From Prevotella sp. (GTDB lineage Bacteria; Bacteroidota; Bacteroidia; Bacteroidales; Bacteroidaceae): a stretch of DNA of 12,906 bases. Made by a program: the position numbers and the translations under genes. Below, one piece after another: positions 1 to 6,834 of the stretch. The stretch covers positions 1,457 to 14,362 of the forward strand of contig JAJPZE010000174.1 of the NCBI GenBank assembly GCA_021204565.1, written 5' to 3'. The notes under the pieces are model-generated. The model was not told where the DNA came from, did not search any database, and worked only from the letters and a program-made list of their open reading frames with translations. How positions within the stretch are numbered: the first letter of the stretch is position 1; the number at the start of each line of letters is the position of its first letter.

Positions 1-48
1 TCCCGTCTCCATAAAAAAGAAACCGACGATTAAAAGCACACACCTCAT
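1..48 (-). CDS. start of next tra-operon gene (partial, exported protein)
   Basis: An ATG at 48 overlaps the TGA stop of traQ as ATGA, the classic arrangement for coupled translation. The frame stays open for 16 codons to the window edge and reads MRCVLLIVGFFFMETG. This is a short basic start followed by a hydrophobic core, as expected for a signal peptide or membrane anchor. In CTnDOT-like elements the gene after traQ is often a lysozyme-like muramidase that opens the cell wall for the transfer channel. That identity is inferred from position only, since no mature-domain residues are in the window. Confidence 0.6.
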   Translation of the reverse strand, partial: MRCVLLIVGFFFMETG

Positions 49-698
49 TGGCATATCACATCCTGCTCCTGGAATAATAATCCTCCGTCAAATTGAGACA
101 TTATACCGCTCCCGTCTGTCCCGTTCGAATTGTTCGCGTCATCTCCATTGTTATCATCTTCGCCTCCGGTTGTGGTTGTTCCGCGTTCATCATTTCCGCC
201 GGTTGAGTCGTTCACGTTATCCGTATTATTCCCCTCATCATCGGCATCATTACTGCTGTCGGAGTCGTTGTTAAATGTAAACTCCAATTCGAATGAATTA
301 CCGAAGTTATCCTCCACCACAATGATGAAGTTTTGTGATACCGAGCAAGCGGATGTGTAATACAGACGGAACGTATCACTCTCCAACAGATAGCGGTCGT
401 TCGGAGTTAATACGATACCGGTGTCCATCTTCAGAGTTCCTTCACCGTCATATTGAAAATAACGGATGGTGTAGTATGTGTTATCGTACTCGCCCTCTTT
501 ATTCAAGGTGCAACGTATCTCCACCGTTTCGCCGAGCACCACACGTTTCGGCACCGGCATAATCTCCACCGTAAAAGGATACGACTGCTGAATGTCCAAA
601 TCATTACTGCACGAGGCGAACGCAAATGCGGTTACAGCGGTCAATAACGTGAGGAAGACGTTAGTCATAAATTTAATATTTCTTGTTGTCTTGTTCAT
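45..698 (-). CDS. traQ: TraQ-like conjugal transfer lipoprotein (DUF3872) with long acidic tail
   Basis: The protein has 217 residues. Residues 1-29 form a signal peptide ending in a lipobox (FAS-Cys30), so it should be lipid-anchored. The stretch after the cysteine (SNDLD) resembles the acidic surface-export signals of Bacteroidetes lipoproteins. Residues 31-143 match the DUF3872/TraQ family as I know it: a QQSYPFTVEIMPVPKR start, a GETVEIRC strand, IRYFQYDGEG, the LTPNDRY loop, RLYYTS and a closing FTFNN. The family normally ends near there. Here residues 144-198 add a tail made almost only of Asn, Asp, Gly, Ser and Thr, closed by a 19-residue C-terminus ending QDVICQ. A purine-rich AGAGAAG precedes the chosen start; Met11 is a possible alternative. 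It lies 26 bp after traO, where CTnDOT would carry traP in between. Confidence 0.88.
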   Translation of the reverse strand: MNKTTRNIKFMTNVFLTLLTAVTAFAFASCSNDLDIQQSYPFTVEIMPVPKRVVLGETVEIRCTLNKEGEYDNTYYTIRYFQYDGEGTLKMDTGIVLTPNDRYLLESDTFRLYYTSACSVSQNFIIVVEDNFGNSFELEFTFNNDSDSSNDADDEGNNTDNVNDSTGGNDERGTTTTGGEDDNNGDDANNSNGTDGSGIMSQFDGGLLFQEQDVICQ

Positions 699-724
699 TT
701 ATACTTCTCTGTATTATATGTTTG

Positions 725-1318
725 TTAGTTGATAATGATTTTCACGCCTACGCCGTACTCAGTATGATACCTGCCGGTATCGCCGCCCCATAGGCAGCGT
801 TCTCTGATATTTGCCGTGAGGGCGATGCCGTCGAAGATGTAAATCTCCGTCTCCAATGTTACCGCTCCGCCATAGATGAATGCATCTTTATCGTGCAACG
901 TGGAGCCGTCAGACAAACTCTTCTCGCCCCAATTCACCGTTTCATAACCGCCGAGAGCCGATATTCCCGCATAGAGAAATATTATCTTCTTCGCGTCGGC
1001 AATTATTTTCTTAAAATACGCGCCCTCTGCGGTGAATTGCGCCATCGGTATCGTCTTGTTCTCGTAAGGATATTCCTTGTACAGATACTTTGCCCCGAAT
1101 ACCCACTTGTTTCCGCCGCGTGCGTATCTCTCTAACGCCGCACCGAGAGAGTAACCCGTTTGACGGTCGCGCGATGCGAAGCCGTCAGCCACATCTCCCG
1201 TAACCGCTATGCCGCGCATACCCGGCAGACAACGCTGTGCGTGTGCCTGTCCCCCGAAGAGGACAAGCAACACCACAGCGCAAATAACAATCCTTAATAC
1301 TTTTTCTTGTCCGTACAT
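725..1318 (-). CDS. traO: TraO conjugal transfer protein
   Basis: The protein has 197 residues with a signal peptide: a lysine, a hydrophobic core at about 8-22, then GGQAHA and a likely cut before Gln28. The mature start (QRCLPGMRGIAVTGD), the alternating hydrophobic pattern and the C-terminal EYGVGVKIIIN suggest an outer-membrane beta-barrel-like protein of the Bacteroidetes TraO family. It would act in the outer-membrane part of the conjugation apparatus; its exact role in the family is not settled. Its ATG lies two bases after the traN stop, so the two are almost certainly cotranscribed and probably coupled. The family call rests on position between traN and traQ and on overall resemblance. 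Confidence 0.85.
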   Translation of the reverse strand: MYGQEKVLRIVICAVVLLVLFGGQAHAQRCLPGMRGIAVTGDVADGFASRDRQTGYSLGAALERYARGGNKWVFGAKYLYKEYPYENKTIPMAQFTAEGAYFKKIIADAKKIIFLYAGISALGGYETVNWGEKSLSDGSTLHDKDAFIYGGAVTLETEIYIFDGIALTANIRERCLWGGDTGRYHTEYGVGVKIIIN

Positions 1319-1320
1319 AC

Positions 1321-2322
1321 CTATTTTACTTTCAACTCGCTTATTGTCTTCGCACGCACAAGGTCTTCATTCTCAATTGCGAACGACTGATGCCGACCGC
1401 CGTTCTTCTCGTACATCTCCACCATAAGGCACTTATCGTCGGGAATGGTAAACTTCGACATCGCGAACACCGTGCGCTCGGTCTGTCTGCCCGGTACAGA
1501 CGTAACATAATTCTGTGCACGCAGAGGGAGTATCACCTGTTCCTGCACGGCAGTTCGTTTCGCCACTTTCTTATCCACAATCTTCCAAGTGATGTAGTCA
1601 ACATCAAACGGCACGTTGCTCCGGTTGCGTATCTCCGTATGGAAATACAGCAAGCCGTTATGAGTATAGATGCCCTTTAACAGGTATTGAATGCCGAAAC
1701 GCTTGCTCCCGATATGTTTCACTTCCCTCTTATTCTCCCTATACACAGACTTCATTATAAGCCGGACAAGCATCGGACTCTCGTTGCCAAGTTCCTCTAA
1801 ATAAATCTCCTGCGCATTGTTGGGACGATTCACCGCCTCGCCGTCGTGGATGAAGTCTTTCATCTCAATGTTCAGCAACAGCGGCTCATCCGCATACTTA
1901 ACGTTAAAGGTGTAGAACGAACCGTCCTCCGTGATGACGCTCATATTCGTTTCGCCCTGAAAATTCTTCACCGCCGCCTTCACACGTATCACGTTCTCCG
2001 CGCCGTCCGCCTTGCCCGCGATAAGGTCGGCACTGCCGAGGTCAACATAACGTACTTCCGCAGGGAAGATAATGTGTACCGTTTTCCCATACGTTACTTC
2101 CAAGCCGTGAGGAGGTATCATACGGTCAAACGTCAGCTTGCGCGTCAAACCGTGATACAAATCGCCCTCATTCTCTTCCGTCTGAGGATACATATCCTTT
2201 GCCAACGGCAGGTGCTCATCACCGCCGGCATCTGTTGCAGACGCCGCCGCATCCTGCGCGTGAATAATCATAACGCCCGTAATATTCATAAATAGGGCAA
2301 TAATCATTAATATCTTTCTCAT
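1321..2322 (-). CDS. traN: TraN conjugal transfer protein (DUF4138, VirB9-like)
   Basis: The protein has 333 residues with an N-terminal signal peptide ending near Ala22-Gln23. The mature part opens with an acidic, Ala-rich linker. It then shows the DUF4138 hallmark region at about residues 65-160: a 'YGKTVHIIFP' strand, 'VRYVDLGSADLIA', 'VIRVKA' and a 'TNMSVITEDG' beta segment, where the family uses a similar strand order. This resembles the N-terminal domain of VirB9/TrbG, the periplasmic and outer-membrane ring partner of VirB10. It follows traM by 28 bp and precedes traO by two bases. Length is normal for the family and no disruption is seen. Confidence 0.93.
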   Translation of the reverse strand: MRKILMIIALFMNITGVMIIHAQDAAASATDAGGDEHLPLAKDMYPQTEENEGDLYHGLTRKLTFDRMIPPHGLEVTYGKTVHIIFPAEVRYVDLGSADLIAGKADGAENVIRVKAAVKNFQGETNMSVITEDGSFYTFNVKYADEPLLLNIEMKDFIHDGEAVNRPNNAQEIYLEELGNESPMLVRLIMKSVYRENKREVKHIGSKRFGIQYLLKGIYTHNGLLYFHTEIRNRSNVPFDVDYITWKIVDKKVAKRTAVQEQVILPLRAQNYVTSVPGRQTERTVFAMSKFTIPDDKCLMVEMYEKNGGRHQSFAIENEDLVRAKTISELKVK

Positions 2323-2350
2323 TCGTTCTTTCTGAGATTGGTTTAATTGT

Positions 2351-3664
2351 TTATTTCTCTTGATACAGCATTACTTTATATCCGGCTTTGAGGTGTACTC
2401 TCACCGTTCTCACCTTCTTGGCCACATATTGGCTTGTGCCTTGTATCAGCCCCCGTCCCAAATCGGAAGCGAGTTGCGCTCCGGCATTCGTGGAGATGTT
2501 TATACTGCTGCCGAGCGAACTGCCCATATTCGCCGCAATCTCCTTTGCCGCGTCAAGCTCCATCGAGTTAGGTATATGTATGCCCTGCTGACCGTCAGTA
2601 TCATATACCAGCAATTTCACGGGAATTATCGTACCGGCATACTCTACGGAGGTGATGTTTATACCAAGACGCTCTCCCTGTACTCTCCCGAAACCGGAGA
2701 GTACGGCATTCCTCGGTATCACCCTGCCGGCAACCGACATATCCTCCAACAGACGCAACCTTACCGCTTGACCGTCCGTTACCGTCTGCGCCCCGTAAAC
2801 ACATGCGTTGACAGTATTCTTGTCCGTCGCCGTCATACCCCCGACTGCGGTATGAAAACCACTGAGTGTGCATTGACCGTCAAGCCCGAGATAATAAGAC
2901 GATGATGCCGGTACGGCTATGCACTCCGCTGTCGTGCTGACAGGCATCGTCATATTCTCCGTCCTCTCTGTGACAACCGTATCTGCGGATGATGTCTCGC
3001 GTTCTCCGCCCATATACCTCGCCGCAAGTTCGTATGACTTCTCCATTAAAGCCACCTGCGCGTCAACGGATGATGTATTGCCAGCCGTTCGTTCCTCGTC
3101 GAGTGCCGACTCTAATGAGGCGATACGTTGAAGAAGAATCTCCCTATCGGTGTCCTCCTCTCCGGCGGAATTAATACCGATACCCGTCTCACTATCTGTA
3201 TGTTGCTCGTAAAAGTCCCCTAATGTGGCGTTCAGCTCCTGATACGCTGTCGCAGACGAGCGAACCGACTGCGGCATAGTATCTTTCCCCGTATCGTCAG
3301 CTCGCTCCGTCTCTCCGTAATCTTCCGATGTAGAATCGTTATTGAACATATCACCCAGCTCGCGCATCGCATTATTGCGATTTTCCTGACGTTCCGTCAT
3401 TTCATCTTGCACGTAGGCTTTCACCTTGTCGCCGATGATACTCCGGTCGCCCTCATCCGCTTCCGGCATCTCCACATTGAAACCGTTTGCGTCCGTCATA
3501 CTGTCCGCTTTCATAGACGGAGCGAATATCAGCCACATCGAACCGATGAACAACATTACTGCCGACAGATACACAACCGTCATATTGCGCTTTCTACGTC
3601 CGGCTTCGCTTAATTTCTTTACACTATCTTTTCCTTTTTCACTCATAATTTCTTGTTTCTCCAT
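2351..3664 (-). CDS. traM: TraM conjugative transposon protein (VirB10-like)
   Basis: The protein has 437 residues. A basic cytoplasmic start (RRKR at 23-26) leads to one membrane segment at about 29-48. A long acidic, Ser/Thr-rich periplasmic linker follows (about 50-240), with a short predicted coil near 175-215. The C-terminal domain from about 245 to the end is strongly conserved in TraM: NTVNACVYGAQTV, GQAVRLRLLEDM, IPRNAVLSGFG, GERLGINITSVEY, IPNSMELDAAKEIAANMG, SDLGRGLIQGTSQY and VHLKAGYKVMLYQE. This organisation matches VirB10, which bridges inner and outer membranes in the secretion channel. Met7 is an alternative start with a GGAGAAACAAG stretch before it; the first ATG is kept because an A-rich leader also precedes it. 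Confidence 0.95.
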   Translation of the reverse strand: MEKQEIMSEKGKDSVKKLSEAGRRKRNMTVVYLSAVMLFIGSMWLIFAPSMKADSMTDANGFNVEMPEADEGDRSIIGDKVKAYVQDEMTERQENRNNAMRELGDMFNNDSTSEDYGETERADDTGKDTMPQSVRSSATAYQELNATLGDFYEQHTDSETGIGINSAGEEDTDREILLQRIASLESALDEERTAGNTSSVDAQVALMEKSYELAARYMGGERETSSADTVVTERTENMTMPVSTTAECIAVPASSSYYLGLDGQCTLSGFHTAVGGMTATDKNTVNACVYGAQTVTDGQAVRLRLLEDMSVAGRVIPRNAVLSGFGRVQGERLGINITSVEYAGTIIPVKLLVYDTDGQQGIHIPNSMELDAAKEIAANMGSSLGSSINISTNAGAQLASDLGRGLIQGTSQYVAKKVRTVRVHLKAGYKVMLYQEK

Positions 3665-3696
3665 TGTTGATTTCTTATTCTTTATTGTAATATTCC

Positions 3697-4020
3697 TTAT
3701 AACCTGACACCTTGTTTGTTCTTGCCGTCGGATTGCAACAGCCGCCCCGCATCCTCAATATGCTCCGGCTCGATGCGCCTGCCGTCATCCTTGCCGATAT
3801 TGTACACCGCTCTGCCGAACATATATAACGCCAATGCGGCAAAGACAACAAGCATTATCAGCACTATCCGTTTCCGCGTCCTCGGAGACAATCCGTCAAG
3901 GTATGCACGCAACCGCTCCGTACCGCCGCGTCTGATGTCGTACCGATAACAACATCGGAGATGTTGAATAAGCATAACCCCGCACGAAGTGCCGGGCAAT
4001 CTGCTTGGTCTTCTCATCAT
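3697..4020 (-). CDS. traL: TraL conjugal transfer membrane protein (DUF3989)
   Basis: This small inner-membrane protein has 107 residues. The family core is the block LRAYLDGLSPRTRKR (37-51), then one membrane helix at about 52-70, then AVYNIGKDDG and the EPEHIED motif. Family members usually start only a little before the GLSP block. Here about 30 extra residues precede it, including a Cys-Cys pair at 23-24, so the true start may be Met16 (ATG at 3975). The first ATG is kept because a purine-rich AAACAAGACAG lies directly before it. It sits between traK and traM with gaps of 21 and 32 bp. It is a small accessory of the inner-membrane complex with no known enzymatic motif. Confidence 0.85.
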   Translation of the reverse strand: MMRRPSRLPGTSCGVMLIQHLRCCYRYDIRRGGTERLRAYLDGLSPRTRKRIVLIMLVVFAALALYMFGRAVYNIGKDDGRRIEPEHIEDAGRLLQSDGKNKQGVRL

Positions 4021-4041
4021 CTGTCTTGTTTTTTTACCGTT

Positions 4042-4665
4042 TTACCTTTTTATCGTTTGCAAGTCCTTATTCTCTACAATCACAAACCCCTCTATCGTGA
4101 ACCCGTTCGGGTTATCATCCGAACGCGAGGCGTTCAACAGGCGGCATGTGGTTATCAGACTGCGCTCCGTGATGTTGCTCTGACGGATTATCATCTGCCG
4201 GGCATACGTGGTTGCACGATACGGATAACTGTCGAAGTCGCACACCACGCTGTCCACTTTCAGCACCTGATTAATATTGCCGGCGATAATGCGGTTGTAA
4301 TACCCTTTCTCGGCGAAGTCAGTGTAATAATTATATGCACTTTTATCCGCCAAGAGTAATGCACGCCCTACATTGTGTTCTATGGCACTCTTCTCGGGAG
4401 AGAGCGTGAAGAACAACTCGTGGAAACGCCGCACATGCTCACGCGCCTCCGCAGGACGGTTTTGAGACAGATCCTGCGAGAGTGCCAACATCAACGACTT
4501 CCCCCCGTCCAATACGTATATCTTCTCACGCTGTTTCTCCGCAAAGCGATATGAGCTTATTACGCTGCACACCGTTATTGCGGCACACAGCGAAAGGAAG
4601 ATAATACCGAACAGACGTATCTGCCGGAAAGAGGTCTCGATGTTCTTTAATGATTGAAATTCCAT
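4042..4665 (-). CDS. traK: TraK conjugal transfer protein (VirB8-like)
   Basis: From the chosen start the protein has 207 residues. It has a short cytoplasmic N-terminus (MEFQSLKNIETSFRQIR), one membrane helix at about 18-38 and a periplasmic domain of roughly 165 residues. That domain carries 'YVLDGGKSLMLALSQD', 'EHVRRFHELFFTLSP' and 'SYPYRATTYARQMIIRQ', all typical of Bacteroidetes TraK. The fold and role correspond to VirB8/TrbF, the assembly hub that recruits other channel proteins. An upstream in-frame ATG at 4722 would add 19 residues. It is rejected because MEFQSLKNIE is the family's usual start and an A-rich AAGAAAATAGT precedes it. A repeat-rich spacer separates it from traJ. Confidence 0.93.
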   Translation of the reverse strand: MEFQSLKNIETSFRQIRLFGIIFLSLCAAITVCSVISSYRFAEKQREKIYVLDGGKSLMLALSQDLSQNRPAEAREHVRRFHELFFTLSPEKSAIEHNVGRALLLADKSAYNYYTDFAEKGYYNRIIAGNINQVLKVDSVVCDFDSYPYRATTYARQMIIRQSNITERSLITTCRLLNASRSDDNPNGFTIEGFVIVENKDLQTIKR

Positions 4666-4710
4666 ACTATTTTCTTGTATTTGCCCGATGCCCCGATTAT
4701 GCACGAGGAT

Positions 4711-4890
4711 AAAATAGTGCAAGTCGGTTCTGCCGATGTCGCTTGTAACTTATTGATATTCAATGCGTTGTTTGAGCATAGTTCTTGGGCGGCACGAGCA
4801 TAGGTTTTACCGCCCAAGAGCATAGTTCTTGGGGGGTATGGATATATGCTCGTGCAGGGCAAGAACATAGTTGCAAAAATTGTGCAAGAC
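4711..4890. repeat. traJ-traK spacer repeat: 22-bp units, hairpins and flanking direct repeats
   Basis: The octamer GAGCATAG recurs at 4774, 4796 and 4818, exactly 22 bp apart, and a variant (GAACATAG) starts at 4863. The 16-mer GAGCATAGTTCTTGGG occurs twice, at 4774-4789 and 4818-4833. Inverted repeats lie on top of this: CTTGGGCGG (4784-4792) pairs with CCGCCCAAG (4810-4818), and CACGAGCATA (4793-4802) pairs with TATGCTCGTG (4845-4854). An imperfect palindrome occupies 4871-4887. A 15-bp near-direct repeat (two mismatches) lies at the edges, 4711-4725 and 4876-4890. The structure suggests a dispersed intergenic repeat or MITE-like insertion, or a folded RNA within the operon. A minus-strand ORF (4647-4973) runs through it, but it encodes nothing recognisable and its codons follow the DNA repeat. 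Confidence 0.7.
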
Positions 4891-5000
4891 TGATGGGGTC
4901 GGGACGGGGCATACGTTTGCTTCTCCCGAAACCGTTTTACAGATGTATTCATATTAAACAAGTAGTTATTCATTGTTTGTTGTTGCTTGTTTTCTCCGTA

Positions 5001-6005
5001 TCATTTCAGCAGCTTGCCGGCACGACCTACGGCATTGCCTATTGCCGCGCCAGCCATACCGCCCGCCATTCCTCCGGCACGTCCTGCAACCTGATTGACG
5101 TTACGCCCGTAACTGCCCATGCCACCTGCCTGTATAATCCAGCCCGCAACGGTGGGGATGGTGAAGTAACCAATGATACCGATAATCATAAACACGATAT
5201 ATACGCCGTTGCTCGCCTCTAATGAGAAGTCGGCATTTGTCTGCAACTCCTGTATGTCGTTTTGCAACATCAGCACCTGTATCTTTGCCAATATCGTACT
5301 GAACATATCCGATACCGGCAACCACAGATACACTTGTATGTACCGGCATATCCATTGCGTCAGCGTGGATTGGAAACCGTCCCAGACGGAGATGGCGAAC
5401 GCAATCGGACCCAATATCGCCAACACCACAAGGAAGAACGTGCGGATGGTGTCTATCACAAGAGCGGCTGCCTGAAACAGCAACTCGAGTATCTCGCGGA
5501 AGAAATCGCGGATATTCTTCTTAATGTTGTACATACCGCGCTCGATATACATACCGGTCATCGTTACAAGGTCGGAAGGCGACCAACCCAACTCTTCCAA
5601 TTCCTTATCGAACTCCTCGTTACTGACAAGGTATGCCGTCTCGGGATTGCGTAACATCGCCTCATACTCCAACTTGTCTTTCTGCTCGCGATACTCCTCC
5701 ATATCAAAAGTCTCCGACTCCAACATCTTCGCCGTGCCTTGTACAATCGGACTCATCACGCCGTTGATAGTACCCAACACTATGGTTGGGAAGAACATTA
5801 TGCACAGCCCTATGGCAAATGGACGCAACAACGGGAACACGTCTATCGGCTCCGCACGCGCCAACGACTGCCAAACCCGATACGCCACATAAAACAATGC
5901 ACCCAAGCCTGCGATGCCCTTCGCCACGCCCGCCATATCGGAACATAACGGCATCATCTCGTCGTACAATGAACGCAGTATCTGGTGAAGATTGTCAAAC
6001 TCCAT
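5001..6005 (-). CDS. traJ: TraJ conjugal transfer membrane protein (VirB6-like)
   Basis: The protein has 334 residues. Hydrophobic segments lie at about 25-45, 58-80, 172-207 (long, possibly two helices), 220-238 and 267-292. A charged, soluble loop at about 95-170 is rich in Glu and Lys. The region WDGFQSTLTQWICRYIQVYLWLPV is typical of the family and resembles the core of VirB6/TrbL. The C-terminus is a Gly/Ala/Met-rich tail with GGMAGG repeats. The protein should form the inner-membrane part of the DNA channel. It starts 43 bp after traI. Length and layout are normal for TraJ of Bacteroidetes elements. Confidence 0.95.
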   Translation of the reverse strand: MEFDNLHQILRSLYDEMMPLCSDMAGVAKGIAGLGALFYVAYRVWQSLARAEPIDVFPLLRPFAIGLCIMFFPTIVLGTINGVMSPIVQGTAKMLESETFDMEEYREQKDKLEYEAMLRNPETAYLVSNEEFDKELEELGWSPSDLVTMTGMYIERGMYNIKKNIRDFFREILELLFQAAALVIDTIRTFFLVVLAILGPIAFAISVWDGFQSTLTQWICRYIQVYLWLPVSDMFSTILAKIQVLMLQNDIQELQTNADFSLEASNGVYIVFMIIGIIGYFTIPTVAGWIIQAGGMGSYGRNVNQVAGRAGGMAGGMAGAAIGNAVGRAGKLLK

Positions 6006-6048
6006 AACTTGCTAATATTTTTACAACCCTGCCGGCATCTCTATAATC

Positions 6049-6708
6049 TTACCAATATCTCTCGTCGGCACTGCCGTACAACTTCACAACCCTGTCCATA
6101 TCATCCTTTTGTTTGGAGCGGAGATAACTTACGGAAATGTTCTTGTTCGTATAGTAACTCACAAGGTTATGGAAACGCTTCATCTTGCTGTAACAACGCT
6201 CCACCACATCCATACGTTCCTTATCCGTCATCGACAGGGTGGTGATGTTCACAACACTCTTCAATTCCGTCAGCACATCATTGCTTTCTTCTAACAACAT
6301 AGTGTACCCGGTTGCGATGACGGAGAGCTCGTCAACGGTGAAGTTATCATCGCTCATCATCTTGCGGAAATTAGTAACGTAGATGTCAGAGATGTCGCCC
6401 ACCATCAATATGGTTTGTTGCACCTTTCGCGCATCCTTTATCAGGTTGTTCACCGACTTGAGAGCATCGTAATACTCCTTGCCCTGCTCATAGATTTTCA
6501 CCGTTTCCTGAAAATTCTTAATCATATTCTCCGCCGTCGTGGATGTCTGCGCCACATTTTGCGATGTGTTGATAATGCTTTGTGCGATGTTGGACGGATC
6601 GATGACCGTCCATTGCGCCCGTGCCGTCCCCGAAGGCAAAACATTAAGGGACAATACAAGGCATATATTTGCAATCATTCTTTTAGTCATTCTTCTTGCT
6701 TTCTTCAT
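6049..6708 (-). CDS. traI: TraI conjugal transfer protein (DUF4141, VirB5-like)
   Basis: The protein has 219 residues with a signal peptide cut probably after Ala31 (SGTARA followed by QW). The mature start QWTVIDPSNIAQSIINTSQ is characteristic of DUF4141. The remainder is almost entirely predicted alpha-helix with coiled-coil character (about 50-200), like periplasmic VirB5/TrbJ proteins that help assemble the pilus tip or stabilise the channel. Despite its name it is not the TraI relaxase of F-type plasmids. The start is supported by AAAGTGAG just before the ATG. The gene follows a 123-bp repeat-rich spacer after traG, which is where CTnDOT as I recall carries traH. Confidence 0.93.
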   Translation of the reverse strand: MKKARRMTKRMIANICLVLSLNVLPSGTARAQWTVIDPSNIAQSIINTSQNVAQTSTTAENMIKNFQETVKIYEQGKEYYDALKSVNNLIKDARKVQQTILMVGDISDIYVTNFRKMMSDDNFTVDELSVIATGYTMLLEESNDVLTELKSVVNITTLSMTDKERMDVVERCYSKMKRFHNLVSYYTNKNISVSYLRSKQKDDMDRVVKLYGSADERYW

Positions 6709-6834
6709 CTCACTTTCTGCTTGTATGTTTTGTTTATCTGTTTATTTATTTATTCACTCACTCATTTATTTGTTTGTTTATTTGTTTGTTTGTTTTGTTC
6801 TTTCGTTTGTTCATTGTTCATTGTTCATTGTTCA
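6709..6834. repeat. A-rich short tandem repeats between traG and traI
   Basis: On the minus strand this spacer is almost free of C/G-rich sequence. It holds tandem AATGAAC heptamers (three full copies and a partial at about 6809-6833, running into the traG stop), followed by irregular AAAC, AAAT and GAGT tetramers down to the traI start. No ORF of useful size and no stable hairpin is visible. It could be an unstructured ribosome-loading region for traI, a slippage-prone tract, or the eroded place of a lost gene. Confidence 0.6.

Noticed and set aside
1846..2905. Plus-strand ORFs opposite traN and traM (149 and 181 codons)
   Set aside because: They overlap confident tra genes on the other strand, are rich in His/Arg as antisense frames usually are, and have no family features.
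4665..4722. Longer TraK start at 4722
   Set aside because: The extra 19 residues are unlike the family and the internal ATG at 4665 has a better A-rich leader.
4647..4973. 108-codon minus-strand ORF between traJ and traK
   Set aside because: It runs through DNA repeats and overlaps the chosen start of traK. No family is recognised, so it is treated as incidental, although an A-rich leader precedes its ATG.
4785..5222. 145-codon plus-strand ORF over the spacer and the end of traJ
   Set aside because: Its second half is antisense to traJ and its first half is repeat DNA.
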